NCBI GenBank assembly: GCA_003194525.1
Contig: NBIV01000004.1
Span: 645,014 to 709,013, forward strand
Direction: 5' to 3'
DNA from: Gracilariopsis chorda
Taxonomy: Eukaryota; Rhodophyta; Florideophyceae; Gracilariales; Gracilariaceae
DNA: 64,000 bases
The notes beneath the pieces were generated by a model. That model worked only from the letters and a program-made list of their open reading frames with translations, made no database searches and was not told the origin of the DNA. The translations under genes were made by a program, and so were the position numbers. Every line of letters begins with the position of its first letter. The first letter of the stretch is position 1. Below are positions 1-9,495 of the stretch, in pieces.

Positions 1-20
1 TGGCGAGCCAATCACCATAA

Positions 21-232
21 GGCCCTTTCTACATATGGACATGGACAAAATTCTATCTTGTCCATTGTTCACGATTTTGGGGTCGCTTATGAGCGACCCA
101 CGTAAGAGAAACTTCGAAATCGTTCTATCAGATTTGTTTTCTTTTTTTCGCAAAGTAAACATGAATTACTCTTAATTCTTTTCCTGGTGCCGTGCCAAAA
201 TCGCAAGTCCATGTCCATATGTAGAAAGGGCC
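21..232. mobile_element. MITE-like element with 26-bp perfect terminal inverted repeats
   Basis: The first 26 bases (21-46) are the exact reverse complement of the last 26 (207-232), with about 160 bp of AT-rich, non-coding sequence between. A second small hairpin (81-87 with 92-98, 7-bp arms) lies inside. There is no ORF, so it would be a non-autonomous DNA element. I could not define a clean target duplication at the flanks and cannot assign a superfamily. Confidence 0.75.
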
Positions 233-451
233 CAACAAACTACTCTCTTATCTGTTATTTTTTTTGGAGGGAAAAGGTTCTCTATCATCCTGTCTAAAGA
301 AAAAGGCTAGAGCGTTAGCTACCAGCTGCAGAAGGATAGAAATCCAACCTTACCCCCTTCAGCACCGCGAGATGTTAAGGGATAGATGGGTCTTTGTAGC
401 TGAGTTGGCAGTTCAGAAGACACCGCACCTACATTAATAGCTTACCTATGC

Positions 452-1144
452 TTACAAGCCCTTCCTCTCCCTCTCGCAAATCTGAGCACGAGTACCTTTG
501 CCGTTGTATCCAAATGTATTGCGCCATTCCTGCTCCAGTATGCCAGCACATCGGCTAGTGGTTTTCTTGCAAGTCTCCACCCAGTACTGACAGCCCCTCG
601 TGCCCCCGCGTCGTGGATTCCAGGATGTAGTCCAGCTCACTGCCTGGTCCTTCGTCCACCTTCTACCTGGCAGCTCAGTATCAAGCAATGACCTCCTTCT
701 GCTATCTCTCCGCCGCCACAGCCCAAGCTTCTTCGCGCACAAAGCAGCCATGGCCCCAGAAGATGCTGATCCCACCGCCTTCACACATAGGACAATGGGG
801 TTGGCACTAAGCGTGCAGAAAAGGCTGAAAGAAGATTGGCCACATTTCTGGATACAAACTGGACAAGCTCGCATCTGGTTTGCGATTGCGCAGCCATGAA
901 AGTTGACAGCACATTCAGCGTTGTCACGAAAGCCTCGGTCCTGGCGTACCACTGGAGTCATGGGTTGGGCGCCATTGAGTCCAAGCTCGGCATGTTCACC
1001 GGTGACGAAGAACGTGATGTCGATCAGCACAATGGCGAGTACGATTTGGATATTTGTCATGTTCGAGACCATGCCAGCCAGTACTGAGCCGATGCAAGAA
1101 AGAGCGTCAAAGGTGGTCAAAATGGCTTTAGAGAGCGGTGCCAA
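452..1144 (-). CDS. Hypothetical ORF, 230 residues, one possible membrane segment
   Basis: This is an open frame starting at the ATG complement at 1142-1144. Residues about 20-48 are hydrophobic and could form a membrane span or signal anchor; the middle has several cysteines; the C-terminal third is rich in arginine and tryptophan and looks less like natural protein. I recognise no domain. A frame of this length can arise by chance in this base composition, and competing frames lie on the other strand, so this is a weak call. No promoter or neighbour supports it. Confidence 0.2.
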   Translation of the reverse strand: MAPLSKAILTTFDALSCIGSVLAGMVSNMTNIQIVLAIVLIDITFFVTGEHAELGLNGAQPMTPVVRQDRGFRDNAECAVNFHGCAIANQMRACPVCIQKCGQSSFSLFCTLSANPIVLCVKAVGSASSGAMAALCAKKLGLWRRRDSRRRSLLDTELPGRRWTKDQAVSWTTSWNPRRGGTRGCQYWVETCKKTTSRCAGILEQEWRNTFGYNGKGTRAQICERERKGL

Positions 1145-1795
1145 GGTCGATCAAACGAGTTAGCAGAAGTGCGAAGTGTGTAGGAGTGATTCAGGAGTAC
1201 TGGTTGAAACTTCCCAGACGGATGGAGGTGGCCTTCGGGCTACGAAGCTCTCCATTTTATGCAACTTGCTCTGGACCAAATCGTGATCGAAGGTGGCTAT
1301 CACACAAACGAGTGGCCAGGAACAGCCAGAGCGGACCAAACTTTCAAATTGAGGTTATGGGATGTGAACAGTTGAGAGTTTCAACCATAAAGCGTCATCA
1401 TGCCATTTACATATGTTTGCAAGAGGCGCGCTGTTGGCCACAAGAATGCCCGTCATGTAGTGATATGTTGTACAGCGCTCACGTCTTGTCAAGTGGAGCC
1501 CATTCACCGTGAAATTTGAATTGAACCATTAACCGTTGGCGGGATGCTGCCTATGCGATTCAGTACTCTTGTAGCCTTGGTGCTATTGGGGCGTAACGAC
1601 GATGCCCTGCCAACAATACTAGTGGTTGATTCTATTATCCTGTTGCCACGTTGCTAAGACAACTCATTAGGCGTCAGCTCACCGCACAAAGGCACGCCTA
1701 AATATCTTTTCTTCATTGGATTTATAGGGCAATGCGCGTGCTGTGTCACACGCTTGACACGCGTAATTTCTTCTTCAGAATTCATACGACCTCTC
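1145..1795. other. No recognisable gene
   Basis: Only short uncorroborated frames are present here. I see no LTR, transposase or RNA gene. Confidence 0.5.
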
Positions 1796-1866
1796 AGACG
1801 TGCTGAATGGGGGACCAACGTGACTGCAAGTCTTGCAGTCACGTTGGTCCCCAATTCAGCACGTCT
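1796..1866. repeat. 71-nt near-perfect palindrome (35-bp arms, 1-nt spacer)
   Basis: Positions 1796-1830 pair with 1832-1866 with a single mismatch (1810/1852 region) and one unpaired central base. A palindrome this long and tight would extrude a cruciform. It could be the centre of an inverted duplication, but I could not follow matching sequence beyond the arms. Confidence 0.85.
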
Positions 1867-3159
1867 TTGTCACACCGCGATTTGATCTCTAATGCCCGTG
1901 CTTCCGGCGATCACGAAGCTTGGAAGAATACGCTCTCCGGAAACGTTGGCTGTGCTAACGGAAGAGCGTTAGCAGTACGCGAGATCGGCGAGATCTCACG
2001 GTTGAAATACTCAAGAACGGAGATCCTTCTCGCTAGCTCTCTTTCAAAGTTGTTCGAGTGATGTGGAACTGTTGTATAATACAGCCAGCGATTACGCATC
2101 TGTCGCAGAAATAGGCTTGTAAATGTGCCACGTCTACTGTCTTCTGCGCAAATGCGTTCAGCATTTCGATAGAGCATACCGTACTTAATTGTATTGGTTG
2201 CGCGATGATAGCAATATCTTGTATCTTCAATAGCCCACGTCAGGCTGCGCAAGCTATCGTTTGGTCGAGTCAGCGTCAACTGACTCGGTGGGTGCTTATA
2301 AAGGCCATCCAACTTCTCGGATGGCCACTAAGGAGAGGAGAGAACTCTCGTTGAGTGTACCCACTGTTGTTCCCCCGCGCTCGTCACTACAGCATTTGCA
2401 CCCTTTTCGTGGCATCTTTCACCGTATTGCCTGCCGTTTTCGTTCTTTTCAGAACCGTACTCCAGTATTTAACAACAGGAACATGGAACACGAAACATAT
2501 GAACACTATTCGCTCATATTTTCGTTGCAGTCCCACACTTGGTCACATCAGGAATGGAGCTCGTATGCTATTCACATAAAGCCGTATTCTGGTGGCAGCG
2601 CTATTGTGGATGCAGTAATGCTCTTAAAGACACCGCGGGCAAATGATTCAGAGGGATCTCTAAAGATTACTCCAGGTTCGTTTGCGTTGTCTTCTGAGCC
2701 CAAAAGATGAAGACTATATGGGGAAGAATTGTTCGAATGATGCCAAAGTGGATTTTTGAAGTAGCGGACCGCGGATTCCATGATAACATATTGTACTGAC
2801 AACTGGGCCCTAAAAGACGGTTGAGGTGATCCAGAGCTCTGCGTGCACTGTATCGAACCCTGGTACAGGTTTTTAGATATTCCAGGAACTAGTTGGAGCA
2901 AAACTCGAGGGGGTTTGAGGAAGGTAGGGACGGAATGGGGAAAAGTGGCTTGAAGTTGTGGCGAGGTCGTTTCAAAACCGGAAAGGTCGAACCTTGTCCT
3001 TTAGAGTTTGGCTTTCGTTTGCCCTTTCCTGTCTCGGTGGACGATTCTGGCGCTGCCGGCCGCGAGATTCCTTGATGGCCTTTATAGCAGCTAGGCGTTT
3101 CTTTCCGAGTGAGATATTTTTGTGACAGTCCCCTTGACCTCTTGAGAAGTTACTGCACC
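1867..3159. other. Unassigned region with a weak minus-strand ORF and a hairpin
   Basis: A minus-strand frame at 1911-2312 (133 residues) matches nothing I know and may be chance. A TATA-like TTATAAAG at 2297-2304 is followed directly by a hairpin (GGCCATCC at 2303-2310, GGATGGCC at 2319-2326, 8-nt loop). Plus-strand frames after it have no convincing ATG or domain. No gene is called. Confidence 0.4.
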
Positions 3160-4377
3160 TTATGGTACAACTTCAAACAAGCAGTGTACTTCTTCCAAAG
3201 CGTTTCTGCGATCGTTTTGTACTCCATTGGAAAGGTCCTCTTGAACGCAGAGAATAGCATACAAACGCCGCAGGCCTACTTGTAGTGATGGCCGCTGCTC
3301 GAGGGCTTGTCTTGCGGAGTCGTGAATCAATATCTCGAGGTGAGTCATCCTCCCAATGCTGATTGCTTCCATTTTCTGAGCTGTCGGAAGTCCGCTCGCT
3401 GGCCTTTTCCAGTGCTGGAAATGGTGCAGCAGAAACTTCATTATGTCTGTACCGTGATAGGTGCGGAGAGAGAGAATGGCAGGACCAATTAGGTCGTCTA
3501 TGTTGAGGCTGGTGGCCATGTTTCTCTTTCCCGGATACCGCGCTAAGGTGCTTTGGTATGCATTGGCCATGCCTATGTAGTAGCTCTTTGGGTTGACTAC
3601 TGGTTTAGCCTTCTTCGCAGGGCGGATTTCAGCATCGTCTTCTGAGTTATCAGAGTTGATGTTGGCTGCAGCCGTTTTAGGAGACGGCTGAAGAAAAGAC
3701 AAGGGGTTTCCAGATCCAGAGAGAGATGTTGCAGAAGCCAGGATATGTTGGTTGTTGGCTTGGTTTGGCTGAGAGTTTCCGGACTGCAATTGTTGAACAG
3801 CTGACAAAAGCCACGAGATCGCGACAGCGGCAGCCTCGAAAGGATTACTTTCTGGAACTGATCGGAGCTTGAGACTGGAATCGGCAATGACAGAGGACTT
3901 CATGAGGACTTTGAGCTCGTCAAGACGCTCACGAGCCAAGGCCATGCCTTGATCGGGGCTCATCTTCATCAACGTGTCCAAGTTCCGACGATCAGTGCTG
4001 GTTATATTTTTCGTTGCTGCGCTAGCCTCCAGATCGTGTAGGCGCAGCACGTCTCCAAGAAGCTGATCTCTGAAGGGAAACGGGCAAAGGCTGGTTCGAA
4101 GTTCTGATGGTGCGCTTTGCAAGATCTCTTTAAGCTGACTGACGCTAAGCCTCTTAAGAAAGAAAGCTGGATCTTTGGATCGGAGATTTCTGAACTGAGG
4201 GATAGCGGTTTGGGTTGTAGTTGGAGGGTGTTCTTGAATCTGGACGGCTCTGGCTGGAACCAAAGCGGTAAAGGGCAGATGGGGAGCTACAGGGTCCATA
4301 GAAGACAAGATTGAGAGGATAGGTTCCTGCTGTGCAGGGGGGGCTTGTGCTTGGGCTTCGTTGCTGGAAGGGTTCAT
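3160..4377 (-). CDS. Uncharacterised 405-residue protein next to a tyrosine recombinase
   Basis: The frame is intact from an ATG at 4375-4377 to a stop at 3160. Residues 1-60 are rich in Pro, Gln and Ala; a helical, leucine-rich stretch follows (about 70-180, with a motif LKEILQSAPSELRTSL); residues about 190-250 are low-complexity Ser/Asn/Gln with an acidic patch and a basic KKAK that could be a nuclear signal; the C-terminal 150 residues look folded (motif DLIGPAILSLRTYHGTDIMK). I recognise no family. It begins about 170 bp downstream of the broken recombinase gene on the same strand, so it may be the second protein of that element (a Gag-like or DNA-binding role is possible but not shown). 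It is the only intact frame of the pair. Confidence 0.6.
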   Translation of the reverse strand: MNPSSNEAQAQAPPAQQEPILSILSSMDPVAPHLPFTALVPARAVQIQEHPPTTTQTAIPQFRNLRSKDPAFFLKRLSVSQLKEILQSAPSELRTSLCPFPFRDQLLGDVLRLHDLEASAATKNITSTDRRNLDTLMKMSPDQGMALARERLDELKVLMKSSVIADSSLKLRSVPESNPFEAAAVAISWLLSAVQQLQSGNSQPNQANNQHILASATSLSGSGNPLSFLQPSPKTAAANINSDNSEDDAEIRPAKKAKPVVNPKSYYIGMANAYQSTLARYPGKRNMATSLNIDDLIGPAILSLRTYHGTDIMKFLLHHFQHWKRPASGLPTAQKMEAISIGRMTHLEILIHDSARQALEQRPSLQVGLRRLYAILCVQEDLSNGVQNDRRNALEEVHCLFEVVP

Positions 4378-4547
4378 TACGATTTGGAAGAAGGTATCAA
4401 TAGCAATCAGCTCCCAACTCGACGAGGTGAGATGGGTACATGCAGAGTCAAAACAGAAGATTTGTACGAATGGTTGGAGGGCTTAGAAATGTTTTAAATG
4501 AGCATGCATAGCCTCCGACGGCGGTGAAAGAAGAAGCCGTGGCCATT

Positions 4548-5780
4548 TCATGAGCGTTGCAGAAGCTGGAGAAAGCCCCGAGCGCTTGCTGTAATCATCT
4601 CCTGCCCGGTGCTTGTTGCTTTCATGTTGAGTATCCATGACTTTCCATTGTCCAAGTAATATCTCAATGAGGCCAAAAATTTCCAACGGCCGTTGATAGC
4701 TGTCTGCTCAACAAAAATCCCGTTAATGTAGTCTTCAGCATCCTTGCCGATGCACGCCGAATGTGTTGTAATCTTTGCGTTAGATATGTGGAACGCTAAT
4801 GCGGCGGAATTAATACTTTGATAGTAGGCGTGATACGAAGGTTTTAGAGCAAACGATCTTTGGTGCGGGTTTGCGTTCTTGCAGAGCATGAAAAAAGCGA
4901 CGATATCTGGGTTAGTAATGGCAACAAACTTCATTCTGCCAGTCTTACGATATGTTTTGGCGTCAAGTATATTAACACCTCCGACCGAGTACCAGTAACT
5001 TCAAATTCGTAGGTCCCCGGGGAGTGCCACTTCCTCCCACTGGAGCGTTCGCGCTTCTGAGACTCGCAAATATGCTCCGTAAGAAATTAGCAAAAATTCG
5101 GCTGCTCTGATGTTTCCTTGCATTGCAAAGTACTGACAGAAGGCCATTACTTTTTGTTTCGTAAGGGAAACAGAGCACAACGAAGGATTGATGTGCTTCC
5201 ATCCAGCGATGCGCTTCCGTGAGAGCCCAAGAGAGTGCTTTAGAGATGGTAGCATTAAAAAGATCATACACAAGAGGTTGAACATCGCTTATCTCCTTCT
5301 GGCGTGAGACTTGGTCATGTAGATGTCCTGAATATATTTTGCCAATCGTTGGTCGATTGAGAGATATTGAGAAGATTGAAATGCAGGAGAGTCCATGAAA
5401 GCAGGTAAGGCTACAAAGTATTTTTGCCATGTCGAGGGATTGATGGTCAAAGAGATAAAGGGTTTTCTTCAAAGAATACTTTAGCAGAGACGAGGAAGTC
5501 ACAGTTTGGTACGGATTCAAAAAAGGTGGCTTGCACCAAAGATCCAAGAGCAATGGGGGTAGTACTAGGACTTGCAGCTCGCATTTGTGCTCGCATGATT
5601 GAAGGGAAACACGATCGAGAAAGAAAATTTGTCGTGGGATTTTCATGAAACGATTTGAGCATAGATTCTGCTGATGGACTTAGTGAATGGTTTCTTGTCA
5701 TGTTGCGAATGGCGAACAGAGAGTTTGAAGTGCTGAAAGAAATACGAGATCTGATACGAGCAGATTGATCATCATGCAAC
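4548..5780 (-). pseudogene. Tyrosine recombinase (Crypton/DIRS-like), frameshifted, catalytic Arg lost
   Basis: Three overlapping frames give one broken tyrosine-recombinase gene. The middle part (5001-5285) carries the first catalytic box, AYLRVSEARTLQWEE, with the first Arg. The C-terminal part (4548-4934) carries the second box as HSACIGK, where the usual HSxR has Cys instead of Arg (TGC, one transition from CGC), and then GRWKFLASLRYY with the His/Trp position and candidate nucleophilic Tyr. The N-terminal part is at 5447-5779. At least three frame changes (near 5450, 5215 and 4940-5000) are needed. No reverse transcriptase or inverted termini are seen nearby, so a Crypton-like element is more likely than DIRS, but the class is open. 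Confidence 0.75.
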
Positions 5781-8163
5781 AGAATGTCTGACCAAGATCG
5801 GCGTCACCGGTTTCTCTTCGTCCAAAGCCTCTTTCAGCACTTCATAGCCTAAAATTGCTCAAATAAATCCACTTCTTCGTTTTCTCGAAAAGATATTTTC
5901 TCTGTCTTTAGCACAACATACGCTTGAAGAGGCTTGGGAAGCCCCATAACGACATATGGTTTTGTGAATCACAGCTCATAATAGTGACTCATGGAAGAGT
6001 CGGTTGAGACCGATCAGCGCGGAGCGATGGTAAAGATGAAGTCCTTGGCACTGCCTGCCCTGTGGATTATCGAGATATAGATGGGTGGATGTCCAGGATG
6101 ATGATTAAAACCGCCAGTTGCGGGGTTCGATATAGACTTGTTGTCATATCTATGATGGACTGAACTTTATTTCTTACCATTGTTGACTTTTGGTATTCTG
6201 CAATGTGGCGCTTTCTAAACCTGTTCCGGCTTCGAACAAAAAGTACTGCAAGTGATAAGGCCGTCTTTACATGAGCTCAAGGAGCTTTTTGATCAGCACT
6301 TTCGTCTGGAACCGTGAATTTCCGTTCCTCTGTTTCGCTTTTTCTTCTGGTAGAAAGAACAAATCAAGATGCTAGATTTTTGGCGCCCAAATTGGGGGCA
6401 CGATGTGGCAGAAATCTAGAATTGCGTGGGTTCACACTTTGATTGGCATTGAGTTTGTGTTTGGGTTCGATAATGGTACTTCAATTCGTAGCTTTCTCGT
6501 CTGCGCGACAGAAAGAAAGATTACTTAAGGACGACCAACTTAGTTTCGAACTAGTTCACTCAGAGAATTGCCAACCGTCCTTTACTTCTTACTGCAATTG
6601 GTCTTCCCCGTTCTGTCTGAAATTCAGCTGTGCAGTGTTTTTCCGTTCCCTCCCACGCACCCTACACTTTTCTTTAGTGGTTGCTGTATACCAGTAGCTC
6701 AATTCTTTTCTTAGCCCAACGACCGACGACGAGCTACGGTCGCTCGGGAGCAGCTTGCACAGATGCTTCTAGTGTTCTGAATACTTGGTTGCATGGCTTT
6801 CTGAGATTGGCATCTTTTGGGAAAGAGACCGCTGCAATTCCGCAATATCCTGCAAACAATTAAACCTTGATAGCTTGGTTCTGTTTTTGCTGCTCATTCT
6901 ACAACATTCAGTTTTCTGGCTGCGGACAAAGGCGGAATGAATTATTCTTTGCCTTTCGGCTGTTGCCAAGCCACATATATTTTATCTTTTGGAAAGGGAG
7001 AGATGGAGGTCAACAAACCATCACCAAGACCTCAGCATAGCTGAGATCCTACATGGTGATGCAGAGGATACATACTGTTCCGGGGAGTGGTGGGCGGGTA
7101 GTTTGAAGTGCTACAGGATATCGCACATCGAACAAGATTGATACTGTAGTTGATCAACAGAACAACAAGGAAAGGTTGCCTTTGCCAAAGTAGCGCCGGC
7201 GGGATGTGCTGTAGCCCTTCACAACCAAATATGGCATAAATAAAGGCACTTCTGCGATGCCCTGGAAGTCCTATTCTTTTCTAATTAATTCACTGGAGTC
7301 GAACCTACCTTTATGCTTCTTTTAATACATGAACGGCACCACGGGTAGCAAGAAGTAGAAATTTCGTTATTCCCGACACTGGTTCTCTGATGTTGAGTGT
7401 TGGCTGGCGGCGTCTACGTGACGGCGTGCTGTCAGGAAGGGAAGGGAAGGGATAGGAGCTAGACAGAGAAAGAATGGGCGCACCCACGCGGCTTTTTTTC
7501 CTCTCGTGGATACCTCCGAAGCGAGTCGGAGGTTTTTATAGGCGCCCCATGCCATCTCAGTTGTCTGCTAAGATGACAAGAATAGACTATTGCGCAATCT
7601 ATCAGTACTATTAAGCTAGAGTAGTTACAGTACTGAATTGACGTGCGCAAGATAATGACGTAAGAAATTCAGACGCATTTGTCGCCTAATTATACTTGTG
7701 CATTTGCGCCCAAATCTTGTGCGACGCGACAGCCGCAGCAGATTACACAACATTCTCTTAATTTGTCTGACCTCTTTAAGTTCCACCAAGAGCAACCGAA
7801 TGTGTCGTATGGATTGATTATTGCTTGTTCTCAGTACCATGTCATAGCTTACTTGCTTGGAATCTGCTTGATACGTGAACCCCCGGCATTGAACTACATG
7901 AGTAGTGAATAAGTACTCGCTTGCCGTATTATGGAATACGTCTTGTACCCATACGTGATGATCTAGCAAATAGATTTATGCACCGCTTTAAATTTCATCT
8001 CCGTCTTAGCAAGTCTAAATGGAAGGTTGTTTATAGTTTAAATAGTCTATCATGTAGTTTATATGCAGTTGAACGCTACATAGGACTTGGCAATTGCTCC
8101 ATGACGCGGTTCGTATCCATCGTTTTTCCAGAGTATTGCTTCACAAGAACGACTGGTACACAG
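5781..8163. other. No recognisable gene; isolated promoter-like and retroelement-like motifs
   Basis: A motif TTTTTGGCGCCCAAATTGG at 6388-6406 resembles a retroelement primer-binding site but no LTR pair surrounds it. Nested hairpins occur at 7030-7066. TATA-like strings lie at 7228-7238 and 7533-7540. Plus- and minus-strand frames up to 115 residues overlap each other and show no domain. Confidence 0.4.
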
Positions 8164-9495
8164 TTACTTCCTATCTTTATGAGATTGCCTATGTATCTTC
8201 AGATTAAAAGTTCTGTCGAATTCACGCCCACAAATGTCGCATTTAACTTTCGGTTTCTCTTCTTTCCCATGTAATTTGGAAACGTGGGTGTTCAAGGCTC
8301 TTTTTGAAACAAAGGTACGACAACATTGTGGACAAGCAAATGGCATCTGAAGCGTGCCTGGGTGCATTTGCCGAATATGATTTTGCAAGGTGTCTTGTCT
8401 TGCATATATCTTTCCACATTGTCCGCAGGTATAACTTTGCGGTTGTGACGAAAGCCTATGATGTGATACAATATGATGGTTTCGAGCCTCTTTCGAGAAA
8501 AATGTTTGGTCGCAATCAGGACATTTCGTTTCCTCATGCTTTGTGGAGTGCCGTAAGAACGCCCTCACATATGGGGTTGTATAGCCACACTCGCATCTGT
8601 GAACTTGTGGACAGCTGCGTTGGTGCTCAATGGCTTCCTGCACGGTGTTGAATGTGCGGTTGCACTTGTTGCAATCATTGCTCCGCCGTTTCTTGAATTG
8701 TCTTTGTTCTCCGGCCCCAGGCGCAGGGGCAGGCACTATGGCAAATCCTGGCGCAGGCGTAGACTCAGGCGCAGCTCGCTTGCGGGAAGCTGAAGGTCGT
8801 GCTGCGCCGCCTGTAGATGGTCCTGCGCCAGATGGTCCTGCTCCAGAAGGACCCGGGACTGATATACTTGCGACATACGGACCTGTGACATATGGACCTG
8901 CAACATGTCGAGATGCCCCAGGAACTGCTCCAGGAGCTGCGCCAGAAGGACCTGCGCCGGATGGGCCTGCGCGAGATGGGCCTGCGCCGGATGGGCCTGC
9001 GCCAGATGAGCCTGCGCCTGCGGAACTGGCGAAATATGTTCTTGTTGTTGGCACAAAAGGACCTATGAGATATGGACCGGCAACGTGTGGGGATGTGCCA
9101 GAAGCTGCTGCTCCTGATGGACCTCCGGTAGATCGACCTGCAACAGGTGATTGACCTGCAACAGGCGATCGAACTGCAGTAGGTCGACGTGCAGTAGTTC
9201 GACTTGCAGTAGGCTGACTTGCAGTAGGCTGACGTGCAGTAAGTGGACCTGCACCCGACTGATGTGCTACGCTTGAAGATCCCCGTCCGCGGGCAACATT
9301 CCTCTCGGATGCTGCCGGCGTTCCGGCACCTGAGGGAGCTGGCGTAGTGGGGAACCTCCTTCTATTACCGAGTTGCAAAAGAGCTTCGGCAACTTCCATT
9401 GTGTCACTATTTCGTGTGGCACTACTTGTTCGGCTGCTGCTTGTCGAGCGGTAGCTACCGGACCTGTCTCTATTCGAATGTTTTCGTGATGACAT
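8164..9495 (-). CDS. C2H2 zinc-finger protein, 443 residues, low-complexity N-terminal half
   Basis: Intact frame, ATG at 9493-9495, stop at 8164. Residues 1-60 are Ser/Arg/Thr-rich. Residues about 75-235 are repeats: a PTASQ/PTAVR-type 5-mer array, then GAGPS/RAGPS 5-mers, with two diverged copies of an HVAGPYxxGPxV block. A basic segment (KKRR) precedes six fingers in the C-terminal 180 residues: CNKC...HQRSC (a C2HC form), CECG...HSTKH, CPDC...HIVSHH, CGQC...HIRQMH, CPQC...HVSKLH and CDIC...HRQSH. This predicts a nuclear DNA-binding protein, probably a transcription factor, with a disordered tail. It has no breaks, unlike everything around it. Whether it is a host gene or element-borne is unknown. 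Confidence 0.85.
   Translation of the reverse strand: MSSRKHSNRDRSGSYRSTSSSRTSSATRNSDTMEVAEALLQLGNRRRFPTTPAPSGAGTPAASERNVARGRGSSSVAHQSGAGPLTARQPTASQPTASRTTARRPTAVRSPVAGQSPVAGRSTGGPSGAAASGTSPHVAGPYLIGPFVPTTRTYFASSAGAGSSGAGPSGAGPSRAGPSGAGPSGAAPGAVPGASRHVAGPYVTGPYVASISVPGPSGAGPSGAGPSTGGAARPSASRKRAAPESTPAPGFAIVPAPAPGAGEQRQFKKRRSNDCNKCNRTFNTVQEAIEHQRSCPQVHRCECGYTTPYVRAFLRHSTKHEETKCPDCDQTFFSKEARNHHIVSHHRLSSQPQSYTCGQCGKIYARQDTLQNHIRQMHPGTLQMPFACPQCCRTFVSKRALNTHVSKLHGKEEKPKVKCDICGREFDRTFNLKIHRQSHKDRK
8815..9025. repeat. 15-bp coding repeats (GAGPS pentapeptides) in the zinc-finger gene
   Basis: Degenerate 15-bp units such as GGGCCTGCGCCGGAT recur, giving GAGPS, RAGPS and GAAPG pentapeptides on the minus strand. 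They are in frame, so unit-number changes would keep the protein readable. Confidence 0.75.
9140..9250. repeat. 15-bp coding repeats (PTASQ-type pentapeptides)
   Basis: About seven degenerate 15-bp units of the form CTGACTTGCAGTAGG encode the Thr/Ala/Pro-rich pentamers near residues 85-120 of the zinc-finger protein. Confidence 0.75.

Noticed and set aside
6385-6410. TGGCGCCCAAATTGGGGGC resembling a primer-binding site
   Set aside because: No LTR pair or retroelement gene lies next to it.
8630-9154. Plus-strand frame of 174 residues rich in APDGP repeats
   Set aside because: It is the antisense shadow of the 15-bp repeats in the zinc-finger gene; it has no domain and the minus frame has six complete fingers.
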